60,001 nt of DNA from IMG/VR virus record IMGVR_UViG_3300028610_001416, positions 1 through 60,001 of that record, one strand, 5' to 3'. Made by a program: the position numbers and the translations under genes. Every line of letters begins with the position of its first letter. Position 1 is the first letter of the stretch. Shown in pieces: positions 16,003 through 23,284 of the stretch. The DNA is from a virus. The notes beneath the pieces are model-generated. The model ran no database searches. It was given only the letters and a program-made list of their open reading frames with translations, and was not told the DNA's origin.

Positions 16003-16044
16003 CCAGACAGGCAGCCCTGTCCGGTTCAAGGCCGGACACTGGCT
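16001..16044 (+). ncRNA. T-arm/minihelix RNA element D
   Basis: AGCCAG (16001-16006) pairs with CTGGCT (16039-16044). The arm GTCCGG/CCGGAC (6 bp) carries loop TTCAAGG, which again fits TTCRA, and one A lies between arm and closing stem. The linker is 12 nt. The stems differ in sequence from A-C, so the shape rather than the sequence is shared. Confidence 0.6.
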
Positions 16045-16086
16045 TTATGAAAACGGAAAAAATTAAATATTTAAGGGAGAATTAAG

Positions 16087-17019
16087 ATGGCAAAGATAGA
16101 ATACATATCAAAAAACTTTCGAGGTGATAGTCTAAATTTGATAAAACAGGCAAATACAATCGTTGAAGATTATCAGCAGCAGGGATATGAGTTAACCATT
16201 CGGCAGGTTTATTATCAATTTGTAGCATTGGATTTATTTCCAGAAGAACGCAAGTGGACATGGACAGGAAGGAAATATGTAAAAGACCCCAATGGAACTA
16301 AGAATGCAAATCCTAATTATATATGGCTTATGACTACTGTTAATAAAGGACGGTTAGCAGGTTTAATTGATTGGGATGCTATTGTTGACAGGACAAGAGA
16401 GCCAGTTGAAAATCAACATTGGGACAGCCCTAAGGAAATCATCGAGACTTGTGCTCGTTCTTATAGGGTTGATACCAGGGAGACTCAACCTTATTATATT
16501 GAGGTATGGGTAGAAAAGGATGCCTTAGCAGGAATTTTAGAACGGGTTTGTAGAAGACTTGATGTGTTGAGTTTTGCTTGTCATGGTTATACAAGTTTGT
16601 CAGCCATGTGGGTAGCTGCTCAACGGTTAATAGCGAAAGAAGAAGAGGGTAAGGAAACAATTATTTTACATCTTGGCGACCATGACCCCAGTGGCTTAGA
16701 CATGACGAGAGATATTCAGGACCGACTTGACACATTCTTATCCAATGTTCATGTTAAGCGTATAGCATTAAATTACGACCAAGTCAAAAAATACAGTCCT
16801 CCTCCTAATCCGGTAAAATTAACGGACACTCGGAAAGATAAATACATCAATAAATTTGGAATTGAGAGTTGGGAGTTAGATGCCTTGAAACCAGAAGTCA
16901 TTGATGAATTGATAGCAAGGCATGTCAATGAACTAACCGATGACACTCTATTAGAGGAATTAGATGACCGGCAAGACGAGGAAAGAGAAGTATTAAACAA
17001 GATTGCAAAGAAGTTATAA
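16087..17019 (+). CDS. TOPRIM protein related to Spo11/TopoVI-A
   Basis: 310 aa. The N-terminal half has a winged-helix-like segment (YELTIRQVYYQFV) with a Tyr-Tyr pair. The TOPRIM part shows a Glu in IEVWVEKDAL (about residue 143) and an Asp-x-Asp in LGDHDPSGLDMT (about residues 200-205), the metal-binding residues of the fold. This matches phage proteins annotated as topoisomerase VI A-like. It may cut or process DNA, but no TopoVI-B partner is seen. A long acidic helix ends the protein. Confidence 0.65.
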   Translation: MAKIEYISKNFRGDSLNLIKQANTIVEDYQQQGYELTIRQVYYQFVALDLFPEERKWTWTGRKYVKDPNGTKNANPNYIWLMTTVNKGRLAGLIDWDAIVDRTREPVENQHWDSPKEIIETCARSYRVDTRETQPYYIEVWVEKDALAGILERVCRRLDVLSFACHGYTSLSAMWVAAQRLIAKEEEGKETIILHLGDHDPSGLDMTRDIQDRLDTFLSNVHVKRIALNYDQVKKYSPPPNPVKLTDTRKDKYINKFGIESWELDALKPEVIDELIARHVNELTDDTLLEELDDRQDEEREVLNKIAKKL

Positions 17020-17030
17020 GAGGTATAAAA

Positions 17031-17216
17031 ATGGAAAAGACGGATTTCAGAAAAGACCTTAAAAAGCTAATAGCAGCAAAAAAAATTAGTATTGCCCAAT
17101 TGGCACGTGATGCCGACTTGAGTTATGGAACGGTTTATTGTTACTTGAAGGGTTATACTGCGATTACCTCAGGCAATTTGGCTAAACTGTTTGACATATT
17201 GAATAGTGCCAATTAA
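17031..17216 (+). CDS. XRE-family helix-turn-helix regulator
   Basis: 61 aa consisting almost only of a Cro/CI-type HTH: ISIAQLARDADLSYGTVYCY for the two DNA-contacting helices, then NLAKLFDIL. It starts 11 bases after the TOPRIM gene behind AAGAGGT. Likely a small transcriptional repressor of phage genes. Its single-domain form lacks a dimerisation or cleavage domain. Confidence 0.7.
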   Translation: MEKTDFRKDLKKLIAAKKISIAQLARDADLSYGTVYCYLKGYTAITSGNLAKLFDILNSAN

Positions 17217-17238
17217 TAGTTTTCGAAAGGATGGTAAA

Positions 17239-18099
17239 ATGTTAAGGAATCCAAAACAATTAAAATTTATTGCACCAATACATATTCCTAATGGCAAATC
17301 AGGAAAGTATGAAATAAGTCACACAGAACATCCAGTTGGTAGGCCTCTCACAGTTGTCTCACCGCGTACTGCAATATTCACAGGGCAGGAGCCTTTGCGA
17401 GTTTGTTACAATGAACCAGTACCGATTACTGTTCTAAAGGATAAGGATGGTATATGGATGACTGATTCACCAGAAGAACAAGCCTCAGCTCATAGTGCTC
17501 TAACGAAATGTAAAGGACGGGTGTTAGTAGGTGGTTTGGGTTTGGGTTATTTTGTTAAGAAGTTGCAGGAGAAAAATAATGTTAAAAGTGTTGTGGTAAT
17601 TGAAATATCAAACGATGTTATTAGGCTTGTTTGGAATCATCTAAAACTTGATAAGAGATTTTCAATTTTGCGTACGGACATCAAAAAGTTTTTGAAAGGG
17701 TATAAAAGTAATCGGAAGTTTGATTGGGTCTATCTCGATATATGGCGGGGTGATGGTGAATCGGAATTTGTGAATACCGTCTTACCATTGAAAAGATTAG
17801 CTTGTGAAACTGTTTGCAGTAAAGTCGGTCACATACTGTCATGGCAAGAAGATGTGATGCTTAGCCAAATTTATGCAAGTTTAGTATCACGGATGATGAT
17901 TGACTTTGACAAAATTACATCAATGGATGTCAAAGAGTTTGACAAGGTGTTCAGACCAAATAATAAATATGCAATGGCGTACAGAACATTTTGGTTGTTC
18001 ATACGCAAGAATCAAGTGAATGCTGAAGGTGCAAAAGTTAAACTACCTGCCTACATGAGGTGGGTTGGTAACGGAATGAACGGGGACTTTCAAGGATAG
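17239..18099 (+). CDS. SAM-dependent methyltransferase-like protein
   Basis: 286 aa from the ATG at 17239, placed behind GAAAGGATGGTAAA. The centre has a Rossmann SAM-binding pattern: GRVLVGGLGLGYFVKKL (motif I), then VVVIEISNDVI (acidic residue ending strand 2), then FDWVYLDIWRGDGES (motif IV area), similar to spermidine-synthase-type methyltransferases. The substrate is unknown. It lies among regulatory genes rather than with the DNA-modification cassette. Confidence 0.6.
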   Translation: MLRNPKQLKFIAPIHIPNGKSGKYEISHTEHPVGRPLTVVSPRTAIFTGQEPLRVCYNEPVPITVLKDKDGIWMTDSPEEQASAHSALTKCKGRVLVGGLGLGYFVKKLQEKNNVKSVVVIEISNDVIRLVWNHLKLDKRFSILRTDIKKFLKGYKSNRKFDWVYLDIWRGDGESEFVNTVLPLKRLACETVCSKVGHILSWQEDVMLSQIYASLVSRMMIDFDKITSMDVKEFDKVFRPNNKYAMAYRTFWLFIRKNQVNAEGAKVKLPAYMRWVGNGMNGDFQG

Positions 18100-18114
18100 A
18101 AAGGATGGTAATAA

Positions 18115-18660
18115 ATGGGGAACGTGCTGCGTAAGGAAATATTGAGTGAGACGTATGAAGATATGAAAAAACTTATTTTTAAGGTTTCTTGGGAAATCAA
18201 AGCAAGCCATGGAGGAGAAATTAACGACTTGATAGGTCAAGCCAACCTGTTATTCATTTACGCACTTGATGAATATGACGAAACTGAATCTGGATTATCC
18301 ACTTGGCTAAGACGATATATTCGTGCTGGACTAAAAAACTATATTAGAAGTGAGCAAAGGCACAAGTCAAGGCATGTTCAAATATCTATTGATAGCATAG
18401 ATGTCAACCTCCAAGTGTTTGATTCGTTCTCTTTGATGGAATTGCTGGATGAAATGGGTGAGGATGCACTGACTATTGTGCAGTTGTTATTTGAAACCCC
18501 AAATGATATTCTCCTAACTGCTCTTAAAAGTGGTAAGCGAATGAACCATATGAAGAGTTATATGAGAAGACGATTGCGAAATAGGTTAAGACAGTGGGGA
18601 TGGACAGCTTGCAGAATTACAAAAACATTTGGGGAGATGAGGAAGGTAATTAGTCATTAG
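18115..18660 (+). CDS. Sigma-70-like factor (region 2-like)
   Basis: 181 aa behind GAAAGGATGGTAAT. Residues about 35-80 (GGEINDLIGQANLLFIYALD, then GLSTWLRRYIRAGLKNYIR) resemble sigma region 2, where a YD-x-FSTWLRRYIR-like helix binds the -10 element. A C-terminal basic helical part (RMNHMKSYMRRRLRNRLRQW) may be a region 4 equivalent. It could direct host polymerase to the phage promoters found at 24059, 25928 and 38568. Identity of the -10 readers is inference. Confidence 0.55.
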   Translation: MGNVLRKEILSETYEDMKKLIFKVSWEIKASHGGEINDLIGQANLLFIYALDEYDETESGLSTWLRRYIRAGLKNYIRSEQRHKSRHVQISIDSIDVNLQVFDSFSLMELLDEMGEDALTIVQLLFETPNDILLTALKSGKRMNHMKSYMRRRLRNRLRQWGWTACRITKTFGEMRKVISH

Positions 18661-18675
18661 AAAGGATGTACAAGA

Positions 18676-18873
18676 ATGTCAATGCAATTAACAAAGGAAG
18701 AGAAGAAGATTTACTCAGAAGTCATCCATGAGTGGCTTGAAAAGGATATAAATGTTTCACATCTTAGAATTGTTTGGGTATTGCGTACTGAACGCGGATT
18801 GAAACGGCATACAATGAGTGAGATGGCAAGACTTGTTAGGCCGAGGTTAAAACAGCAGAAAAAGAGAGGATGA
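18676..18873 (+). CDS. Hypothetical 65-aa basic protein
   Basis: Preceded by GAAAGGATGTA. Helical and basic at the C-terminus (MARLVRPRLKQQKKRG). Its HTMSEMARLV segment could be a helix-turn-helix remnant. No family was recognised. Confidence 0.55.
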   Translation: MSMQLTKEEKKIYSEVIHEWLEKDINVSHLRIVWVLRTERGLKRHTMSEMARLVRPRLKQQKKRG

Positions 18874-18876
18874 AAA

Positions 18877-19209
18877 ATGAATAAACCAAAATCAATTAGG
18901 GAGCAGATAAAATATTATTTGGACCATTGTTATTGTACTCCACGGCTTTATCAAATAACTGATGTTGATTATCTTTCAATGACAATAAGTCGAGTTGTTC
19001 GCCGTATCATTAGGGAAAGAGTTGGGAATAAGAAAAGGTCTGTGTCGATAACCAAAAAGAGAATCATTATCAATAGAGAGGAGTTGATAGCACAAATTAC
19101 CGAACGCCTTCACAACTCTGCTTCTCCCGAAAATGTGTTTAAGGTGGGCAACCTACTACTCAATACACGTCTGTCTATAAAAGACCATGTTTTAGTAAGT
19201 CGGATATAA
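18877..19209 (+). CDS. Hypothetical 110-aa basic protein
   Basis: Preceded by GAGAGGATGAAAA, 3 bases after the previous stop. Helical N-terminus (SIREQIKYYLDHCYCTPRLY), then a very basic centre (RRIIRERVGNKKRSVSITKK). It ends directly before the helicase gene, with which it is probably co-translated. No family was recognised. Confidence 0.55.
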   Translation: MNKPKSIREQIKYYLDHCYCTPRLYQITDVDYLSMTISRVVRRIIRERVGNKKRSVSITKKRIIINREELIAQITERLHNSASPENVFKVGNLLLNTRLSIKDHVLVSRI

Positions 19210-19210
19210 A

Positions 19211-20683
19211 ATGATTAAACCTGAGAAGCGTGATTACCAAGATAGGGCTTTAAGGAAGGTTGAACACTTCAATGGACGTGCTCTAATTGCTTTGCAGATG
19301 CGATTGGGGAAAACCTTTGTAGCTTTGCGATGGTTAAAGAGGCATCCAAAGGCTGGCCCAGCGGTTGTGGTATGTCCAGAGATAGGAAAATGGCACTGGG
19401 AGAAAATTGCAAAAAGATATTATGGAATAAGAAGTGTAGTGCTTAGTGGAGAAACCCCTCACAAGAGAAAGTTTATACATAACAATCGACTTTATATTCT
19501 TAACTGGAAGATACTCCCATATTGGGTTGAGTTTCTTCAAGGGGCAGATGTAACAGTACCCATTCTCGATGAGGTGCATTATATTAAAGAGTCCACCACT
19601 CTATGTTATGAGGCAGCTTATGAATTGGCAAGCGGTTTGCCATATCTTCTTGCATTAGGAGGAACACCACTTAAGAGCAAACCTAAGGAGCTTTTTAATA
19701 TTTTGAATTTATTGCGTCCTGATAAGTATGATTCCATCGTGAAATTCCAATGGAGGTATTGCAAACCAAAACATAAGCCATGGGGGTGGGAATATAATGG
19801 GTCGTCTCACTTAGATGAACTTCACAATGATATGAATGCTTGGTGTATGGTTCGAGACTTGAGAGAGGATGTAACGAATGACCTACCGAAAGAAAGGAAT
19901 GTTGTTACAATACCTATTTCATGTAGAAGTGAATATGAGGAGGCTGAGTACAATTTTATTAATTGGCTTCGCGGACGTTCTGTTATACGAGCAACCAAAG
20001 CAAAGAAAGCAGAACGTCTCGTTCAGATGGGGTATTTGAAACGGCTTGCTGCCTCATTAAAAATGCCTGGTGTTCTAAAATGGATAGACGATTGGTTAGA
20101 GGAGAATGATGGTAAGCTTGCAGTCTTTGCTATCCATCAAAATATTATTAAGGAACTCAAGGTTAAGTATAAAGATATTTGTGTAGTGGTTGATGGGCAT
20201 GTTAGAGGTAAGAAGCGTCAACTTGCTGTTAAGACTTTTCAAAGGAGGAAATGGTGTCGATTATTCATTGGTCAAACTAAGGCTGCTGGAACAGTTATAG
20301 AGTTATCAAAAGCAGCAATAGGTGTGGGGCTCGAATTTGATTGGACTCCGGGTGATGTTACCCAGTGGGAAGATAGAATTTACGAACAAAATAGTGGTAA
20401 GGCATTGGTCATATATTATTTAGTTGCAAGGCATACCGTTGAACATAAACTTTGTGAAATATTGCAGTTGAGAAGTGGTGTACTCTCCGAGGTGTTGGAT
20501 GGTAACAAGAAGAAGAATCCACTAAGAATATTTGACATGTTAGAAAGAGCATTATTGAAAGGAAAAGAAAATGAGAATTATAGCACACGCAAGACTAATC
20601 TTAACGGTTCCAGAGCCACCCGCAGCAGGAGAAGGGAAGCCAATCGTCGACGTGATAATGTTGGCAGCGGAACAGTACATTAA
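19211..20683 (+). CDS. SNF2/superfamily 2 DNA helicase-like ATPase
   Basis: 490 aa. Motif I is LQMRLGKTFVALRWL (about residues 29-43; MRLGKT in place of the usual MGLGKT), motif II is VPILDEVHYIK (about 115), motif III is ALGGTPLKSKP. The C-terminal lobe has FIGQTKAAGTVIELSKA and a final WEDRIYEQNS segment that fits motif VI of SMARCAL1-like phage helicases. Probably remodels forks or removes proteins from DNA. Its last 37 codons overlap the next gene in another frame, and the residues there are Arg/Asn-rich low-complexity. Confidence 0.75.
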   Translation: MIKPEKRDYQDRALRKVEHFNGRALIALQMRLGKTFVALRWLKRHPKAGPAVVVCPEIGKWHWEKIAKRYYGIRSVVLSGETPHKRKFIHNNRLYILNWKILPYWVEFLQGADVTVPILDEVHYIKESTTLCYEAAYELASGLPYLLALGGTPLKSKPKELFNILNLLRPDKYDSIVKFQWRYCKPKHKPWGWEYNGSSHLDELHNDMNAWCMVRDLREDVTNDLPKERNVVTIPISCRSEYEEAEYNFINWLRGRSVIRATKAKKAERLVQMGYLKRLAASLKMPGVLKWIDDWLEENDGKLAVFAIHQNIIKELKVKYKDICVVVDGHVRGKKRQLAVKTFQRRKWCRLFIGQTKAAGTVIELSKAAIGVGLEFDWTPGDVTQWEDRIYEQNSGKALVIYYLVARHTVEHKLCEILQLRSGVLSEVLDGNKKKNPLRIFDMLERALLKGKENENYSTRKTNLNGSRATRSRRREANRRRDNVGSGTVH

Positions 20684-20837
20684 CAACCTTGGTTTTTTCA
20701 CTTTACCTCTTGACGAAATTGAGACTAAGTTGGAAGCCAGATTGAGACAGGCTGTAGATGAATTTAGACATGAAGCGAAACCACAGGAGGGACAAACAAA
20801 AGTGGGGATTCGTATTCATGTGGAGGGTCAGGTGTAA
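20571..20837 (+). CDS. Hypothetical 88-aa protein overlapping the helicase end
   Basis: ATG at 20571 follows GAAAGGAAAAGAAA. The protein starts MRIIAHARLILTVPEPPAAG and has an amphipathic helix later (DEIETKLEARLRQAVDEF). The 113-bp overlap with the helicase gene is large for this genome. The good ribosome site and natural composition suggest this frame is real and that the helicase tail is the dispensable part. Confidence 0.6.
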   Translation: MRIIAHARLILTVPEPPAAGEGKPIVDVIMLAAEQYINNLGFFTLPLDEIETKLEARLRQAVDEFRHEAKPQEGQTKVGIRIHVEGQV

Positions 20838-21025
20838 TGCTATTGCCCGCGGTCATGGAAGAATTTTGTGATAGCTGTAAATACTTTAACAGAGAGCTTT
20901 TTGAGAACCGTGAAGATTGTCCATGCAGTTGTTCCAAGATGACGTTTTGCTGTGCGTCATGTTTCGAGAAACATTATGCTCACATTAAAATCGTAGGTGG
21001 ATGTGAAGGATTTGAGGAAGAATAA
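20837..21025 (+). CDS. Small Cys-rich putative zinc protein
   Basis: 62 aa with ten Cys, including CDSC, CPCSC, CCASC and a final GGCEGFEEE, so probably one or two zinc sites. The start overlaps the previous stop by one base (TAATG), with GGAGGGT upstream. No family was recognised. Confidence 0.6.
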   Translation: MLLPAVMEEFCDSCKYFNRELFENREDCPCSCSKMTFCCASCFEKHYAHIKIVGGCEGFEEE

Positions 21026-21041
21026 AATGAAAGGATAGGAA

Positions 21042-21299
21042 ATGAAAGAAACAAAGACACATTGGATTATAAAAACATCTCAAGGTTATAAGTCGCTGTG
21101 CGGTGCATTTGATATCAGTGACACACATCGTTATGGAATTTTTTACATAAAAGACCGGGTGAAAGGATGTGGTACGGTGGAGCCAAATGAGGTAACCTGC
21201 AAATCTTGTAAGTATTCTTTGAAAGCCAAAGAAGAAGATATAAGTATAAGAATGACACAACATATATTGCGTTATTTATTTGAATTGGAGCATCGATGA
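21042..21299 (+). CDS. Small protein with Cys pairs
   Basis: 85 aa behind GAAAGGATAGG. It has four Cys (SLCGAF, KGCG, TCKSC), a possible zinc ribbon-type arrangement, and overlaps the primase start by 4 bases. Co-translation suggests a replication-related accessory, but no function can be assigned. Confidence 0.55.
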   Translation: MKETKTHWIIKTSQGYKSLCGAFDISDTHRYGIFYIKDRVKGCGTVEPNEVTCKSCKYSLKAKEEDISIRMTQHILRYLFELEHR

Positions 21300-22168
21300 A
21301 ATTCAAAGACATATTATCTCAGCTTGGTATTCCTACAGCACCAGCAGGACATCACCATTGTAGGCCAGGCTGGATACAAATTGACTGCCCCTATTGTGGT
21401 TACAATAGTAATAGGTGGCACTTGGGATATTCCATTGAGGGCAATTACTTAAATTGTTGGCGATGTGGAGGTCATTCTCTTGCCAGTGCTTTGATGACCA
21501 TTACACGTCGGTCTTACTATGAAATTAATAAGCTGTTGACTGGTTTGGAGCCTTCATTAATTAAAAAAGTAAAGCCAACAGGTGAACTTATTATTCCTAA
21601 AAATGTGGGTGGGTTACGAGATACTCATATACGTTATCTTAATCGCAGAGGATTTGATTACAGGACGCTTGAAAGGCTTTGGAGTATTCAAGGTATTGGA
21701 ATTAGTGGTAGGTTGGCTTGGAGAATTTTTATTCCCATCATCTATCATTCCAAAATAGTGAGTTGGACAACCCGTACAATTTCAGATAAGGAATATATAA
21801 CCAGATACATATCAGCGGGTGAGAATGAGGAATCAATGCCTCATCACGAATTGTTATATGGAGAGGATTACGCTCGTCATGCTATAATTATAGAAGAGGG
21901 AATTACCGATGTGTGGATGACTGGACCAGGTGCTGTTTGTACTTTTGGTCTTGGTTATTCAACGAAGCAGCTTGAACGTATGGCAAGCTATCCAACCAGA
22001 GCTGTTTGCTTTGACAATGAGTATGAAGCACAGAAGCGAGCGGAAAGGTTAAGTAATGACTTGTCAGTCTTTCCTGGTGATACTTACAATGTGGTATTAG
22101 ATGCGAAGGATGCTGGGGAAAGCAGTATGGAAGAAATTCAGAAATTAAGGAAGGAGATTTTAGAATGA
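21296..22168 (+). CDS. DnaG-type primase (zinc finger plus TOPRIM)
   Basis: 290 aa. The N-terminus has a CHC2-type zinc site: C-P-Y-C near residue 34 and C-W-R-C near residue 53. The TOPRIM begins with AIIIEEGITDVWM (catalytic Glu in the E-G-x-T-D motif) and continues with AVCFDNEYEAQK and an acidic C-terminus. It would make RNA primers for the DnaB-like helicase at 24514. It is shorter than DnaG (about 580 aa) and lacks a clear helicase-binding domain. Confidence 0.8.
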   Translation: MKFKDILSQLGIPTAPAGHHHCRPGWIQIDCPYCGYNSNRWHLGYSIEGNYLNCWRCGGHSLASALMTITRRSYYEINKLLTGLEPSLIKKVKPTGELIIPKNVGGLRDTHIRYLNRRGFDYRTLERLWSIQGIGISGRLAWRIFIPIIYHSKIVSWTTRTISDKEYITRYISAGENEESMPHHELLYGEDYARHAIIIEEGITDVWMTGPGAVCTFGLGYSTKQLERMASYPTRAVCFDNEYEAQKRAERLSNDLSVFPGDTYNVVLDAKDAGESSMEEIQKLRKEILE

Positions 22169-22608
22169 ATACGATAAAGGCATTTGTAGGCCAATACCGT
22201 TTTTTAAGTAATTTTTATCCCAGTCCTATCATTTGGAATGATTGGAGATATACAACTGCTGAGCATCTTTTTCAAGCCAGAAAAACAATGACCGAAAAGG
22301 ATAGGGAATTGATACGAAAAATCCCTTCACCAAAACAAGCTAAGTCATTAGGAGGAACTGTTAAACTTAGGCCAGATTGGGAAGAGGTTAAACTTCAAGT
22401 GATGAAGAATGTACTCAAATTAAAATTTACACAAAACCCCGAATTGTTTCAAAAGCTTATTAGCACTGGTTTTATGGAATTGGAGGAAGGGAATTGTTGG
22501 CATGATAATTATTGGGGTATTTGTAAATGCAGAAAATGCAAATATAAGAAAGGACAAAATCATCTTGGACTATTATTAATGGAAGTTAGAAAGGGGGTTT
22601 CAGAATGA
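22165..22608 (+). CDS. NADAR-domain protein (YbiA-like)
   Basis: 147 aa. It shows the NADAR pattern: RFLSNFYPSPI, then TAEHLFQARKT, then a WEEVKLQVMKNVLKLKF helix and LEEGNCWHDNYWGIC. Family members cleave N-glycosidic bonds, and some reverse ADP-ribosylation of guanine in DNA made by DarT1-type toxins. Here it may protect the phage from such a toxin or act in nucleotide metabolism. Two CxxC-like Cys (CKCRKC) near the C-terminus are an addition. Confidence 0.8.
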   Translation: MNTIKAFVGQYRFLSNFYPSPIIWNDWRYTTAEHLFQARKTMTEKDRELIRKIPSPKQAKSLGGTVKLRPDWEEVKLQVMKNVLKLKFTQNPELFQKLISTGFMELEEGNCWHDNYWGICKCRKCKYKKGQNHLGLLLMEVRKGVSE

Positions 22609-22769
22609 CTTGGGCTGAATTCAAAAAAATGTTAGAACATAGTGGGGTTCTCGATACTGACAATATCAGATTTATTGTTACGGGTGCCAATCCAGAACCG
22701 AGTAAGTTGCATATAGAAAAAATCCACGACTGTTTTTGTGTTTATAATTATGAGGAAGTGAGGTATTAA
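22605..22769 (+). CDS. Hypothetical 54-aa protein
   Basis: Starts at an ATGA overlap with the NADAR gene and uses GGGGG upstream. Sequence begins MTWAEFKKMLEHSGVLDTDN and is mixed alpha-beta. Function unknown. Confidence 0.5.
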   Translation: MTWAEFKKMLEHSGVLDTDNIRFIVTGANPEPSKLHIEKIHDCFCVYNYEEVRY

Positions 22770-22770
22770 A

Positions 22771-22944
22771 ATGAGTGCTGAAATTTATTATTACCTCTGC
22801 CACAAGTGTGACAGGGAGGGTGAAGAAGAATCATGTAAACTTACAGTAGATACGAGTCCCGGTATTCCTACAGAATGTCCTTTTGGTTTAGGATTTACTG
22901 CTGAGTGGGAGCAAGTTGACAAGAAAGAATTTAATGGAAATTGA
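22771..22944 (+). CDS. Hypothetical 57-aa protein with Cys pair
   Basis: Starts two bases after the previous stop, behind GAAGTGAGG. Contains CHKC near the N-terminus plus two more Cys, so perhaps a small zinc protein. It ends 9 bases before the first tandem RNA element. Confidence 0.5.
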   Translation: MSAEIYYYLCHKCDREGEEESCKLTVDTSPGIPTECPFGLGFTAEWEQVDKKEFNGN

Positions 22945-22953
22945 AAATCATAT

Positions 22954-23081
22954 GGGAGCGAAACACACTTCTCTATGTCATTGGCCTGCCCATTCCTTTC
23001 ACTACTACATTTCCTGTTGTGAATTTCCGCATTACGCCTTTTGTTGTGCAAACAGGTCAAAAATAGAATTGTTTCGTTCCC
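22954..23081 (+). ncRNA. Structured RNA unit 1 of a tandem pair
   Basis: GGGAGCGAAACA (22954-22965) pairs with TGTTTCGTTCCC (23070-23081), 12 bp. Inside, CACTTCTCTATGTCATT is followed by stem GGCCTG/CAGGTC (22983-22988 with 23053-23058), and TCTA can pair with TAGA at 23064. Two internal hairpins are TTCAC..GTGAA and GCAT..GTGC. Unit 2 shares this design with different stem sequences. A 110-codon ORF covers the region but has an unnatural composition and no ribosome site. Confidence 0.65.
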
Positions 23082-23089
23082 ACCTTTAT

Positions 23090-23228
23090 GGGAGTGGAGT
23101 ACACTTCTCTACATCGCTGGCTTATCATTTCAAATTGCTGTTTCCGTATAGCAAATCTCTCAAAAAGAATCTCGCTCGCTTTCTGAAGTATTCTTTAATA
23201 AGCTGGCAAGTAGAATTACTTCACTCTC
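23090..23228 (+). ncRNA. Structured RNA unit 2 of a tandem pair
   Basis: GGGAGTGGAGTA (23090-23101) pairs with TACTTCACTCTC (23217-23228) in 12 pairs including two GU. After the same 17-nt strand type (CACTTCTCTACATCGCT), stem GGCTTAT (23119-23125) pairs with ATAAGCT (23198-23204). Two internal hairpins are TTGCT..AGCAA and AAGAAT..ATTCTT. Both units end in TAGAAT plus the outer stem and are followed by ACCTTT. Changed bases in both stems keep pairing. Confidence 0.65.
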
Positions 23229-23284
23229 ACCTTTTTGATTGTACATGAAATATATCAGTTTAGAAAAAGAAAGGTAGGTACAAA

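Noticed and set aside
14975-16044. Ordinary tRNA genes
   Set aside because: Only acceptor and T-arm equivalents are present; the linkers of 8-12 nt cannot hold D and anticodon arms.
19211-22168. A restriction or other defence island around the helicase and primase genes
   Set aside because: The genes fit phage replication, and no nuclease or toxin partner is adjacent.
22916-23248. 110-codon ORF across the tandem structured RNAs
   Set aside because: No ribosome site, overlap with the gene before it, and a Phe/His/Ser/Cys-rich composition unlike neighbours; the stem pairings explain the stretch better.
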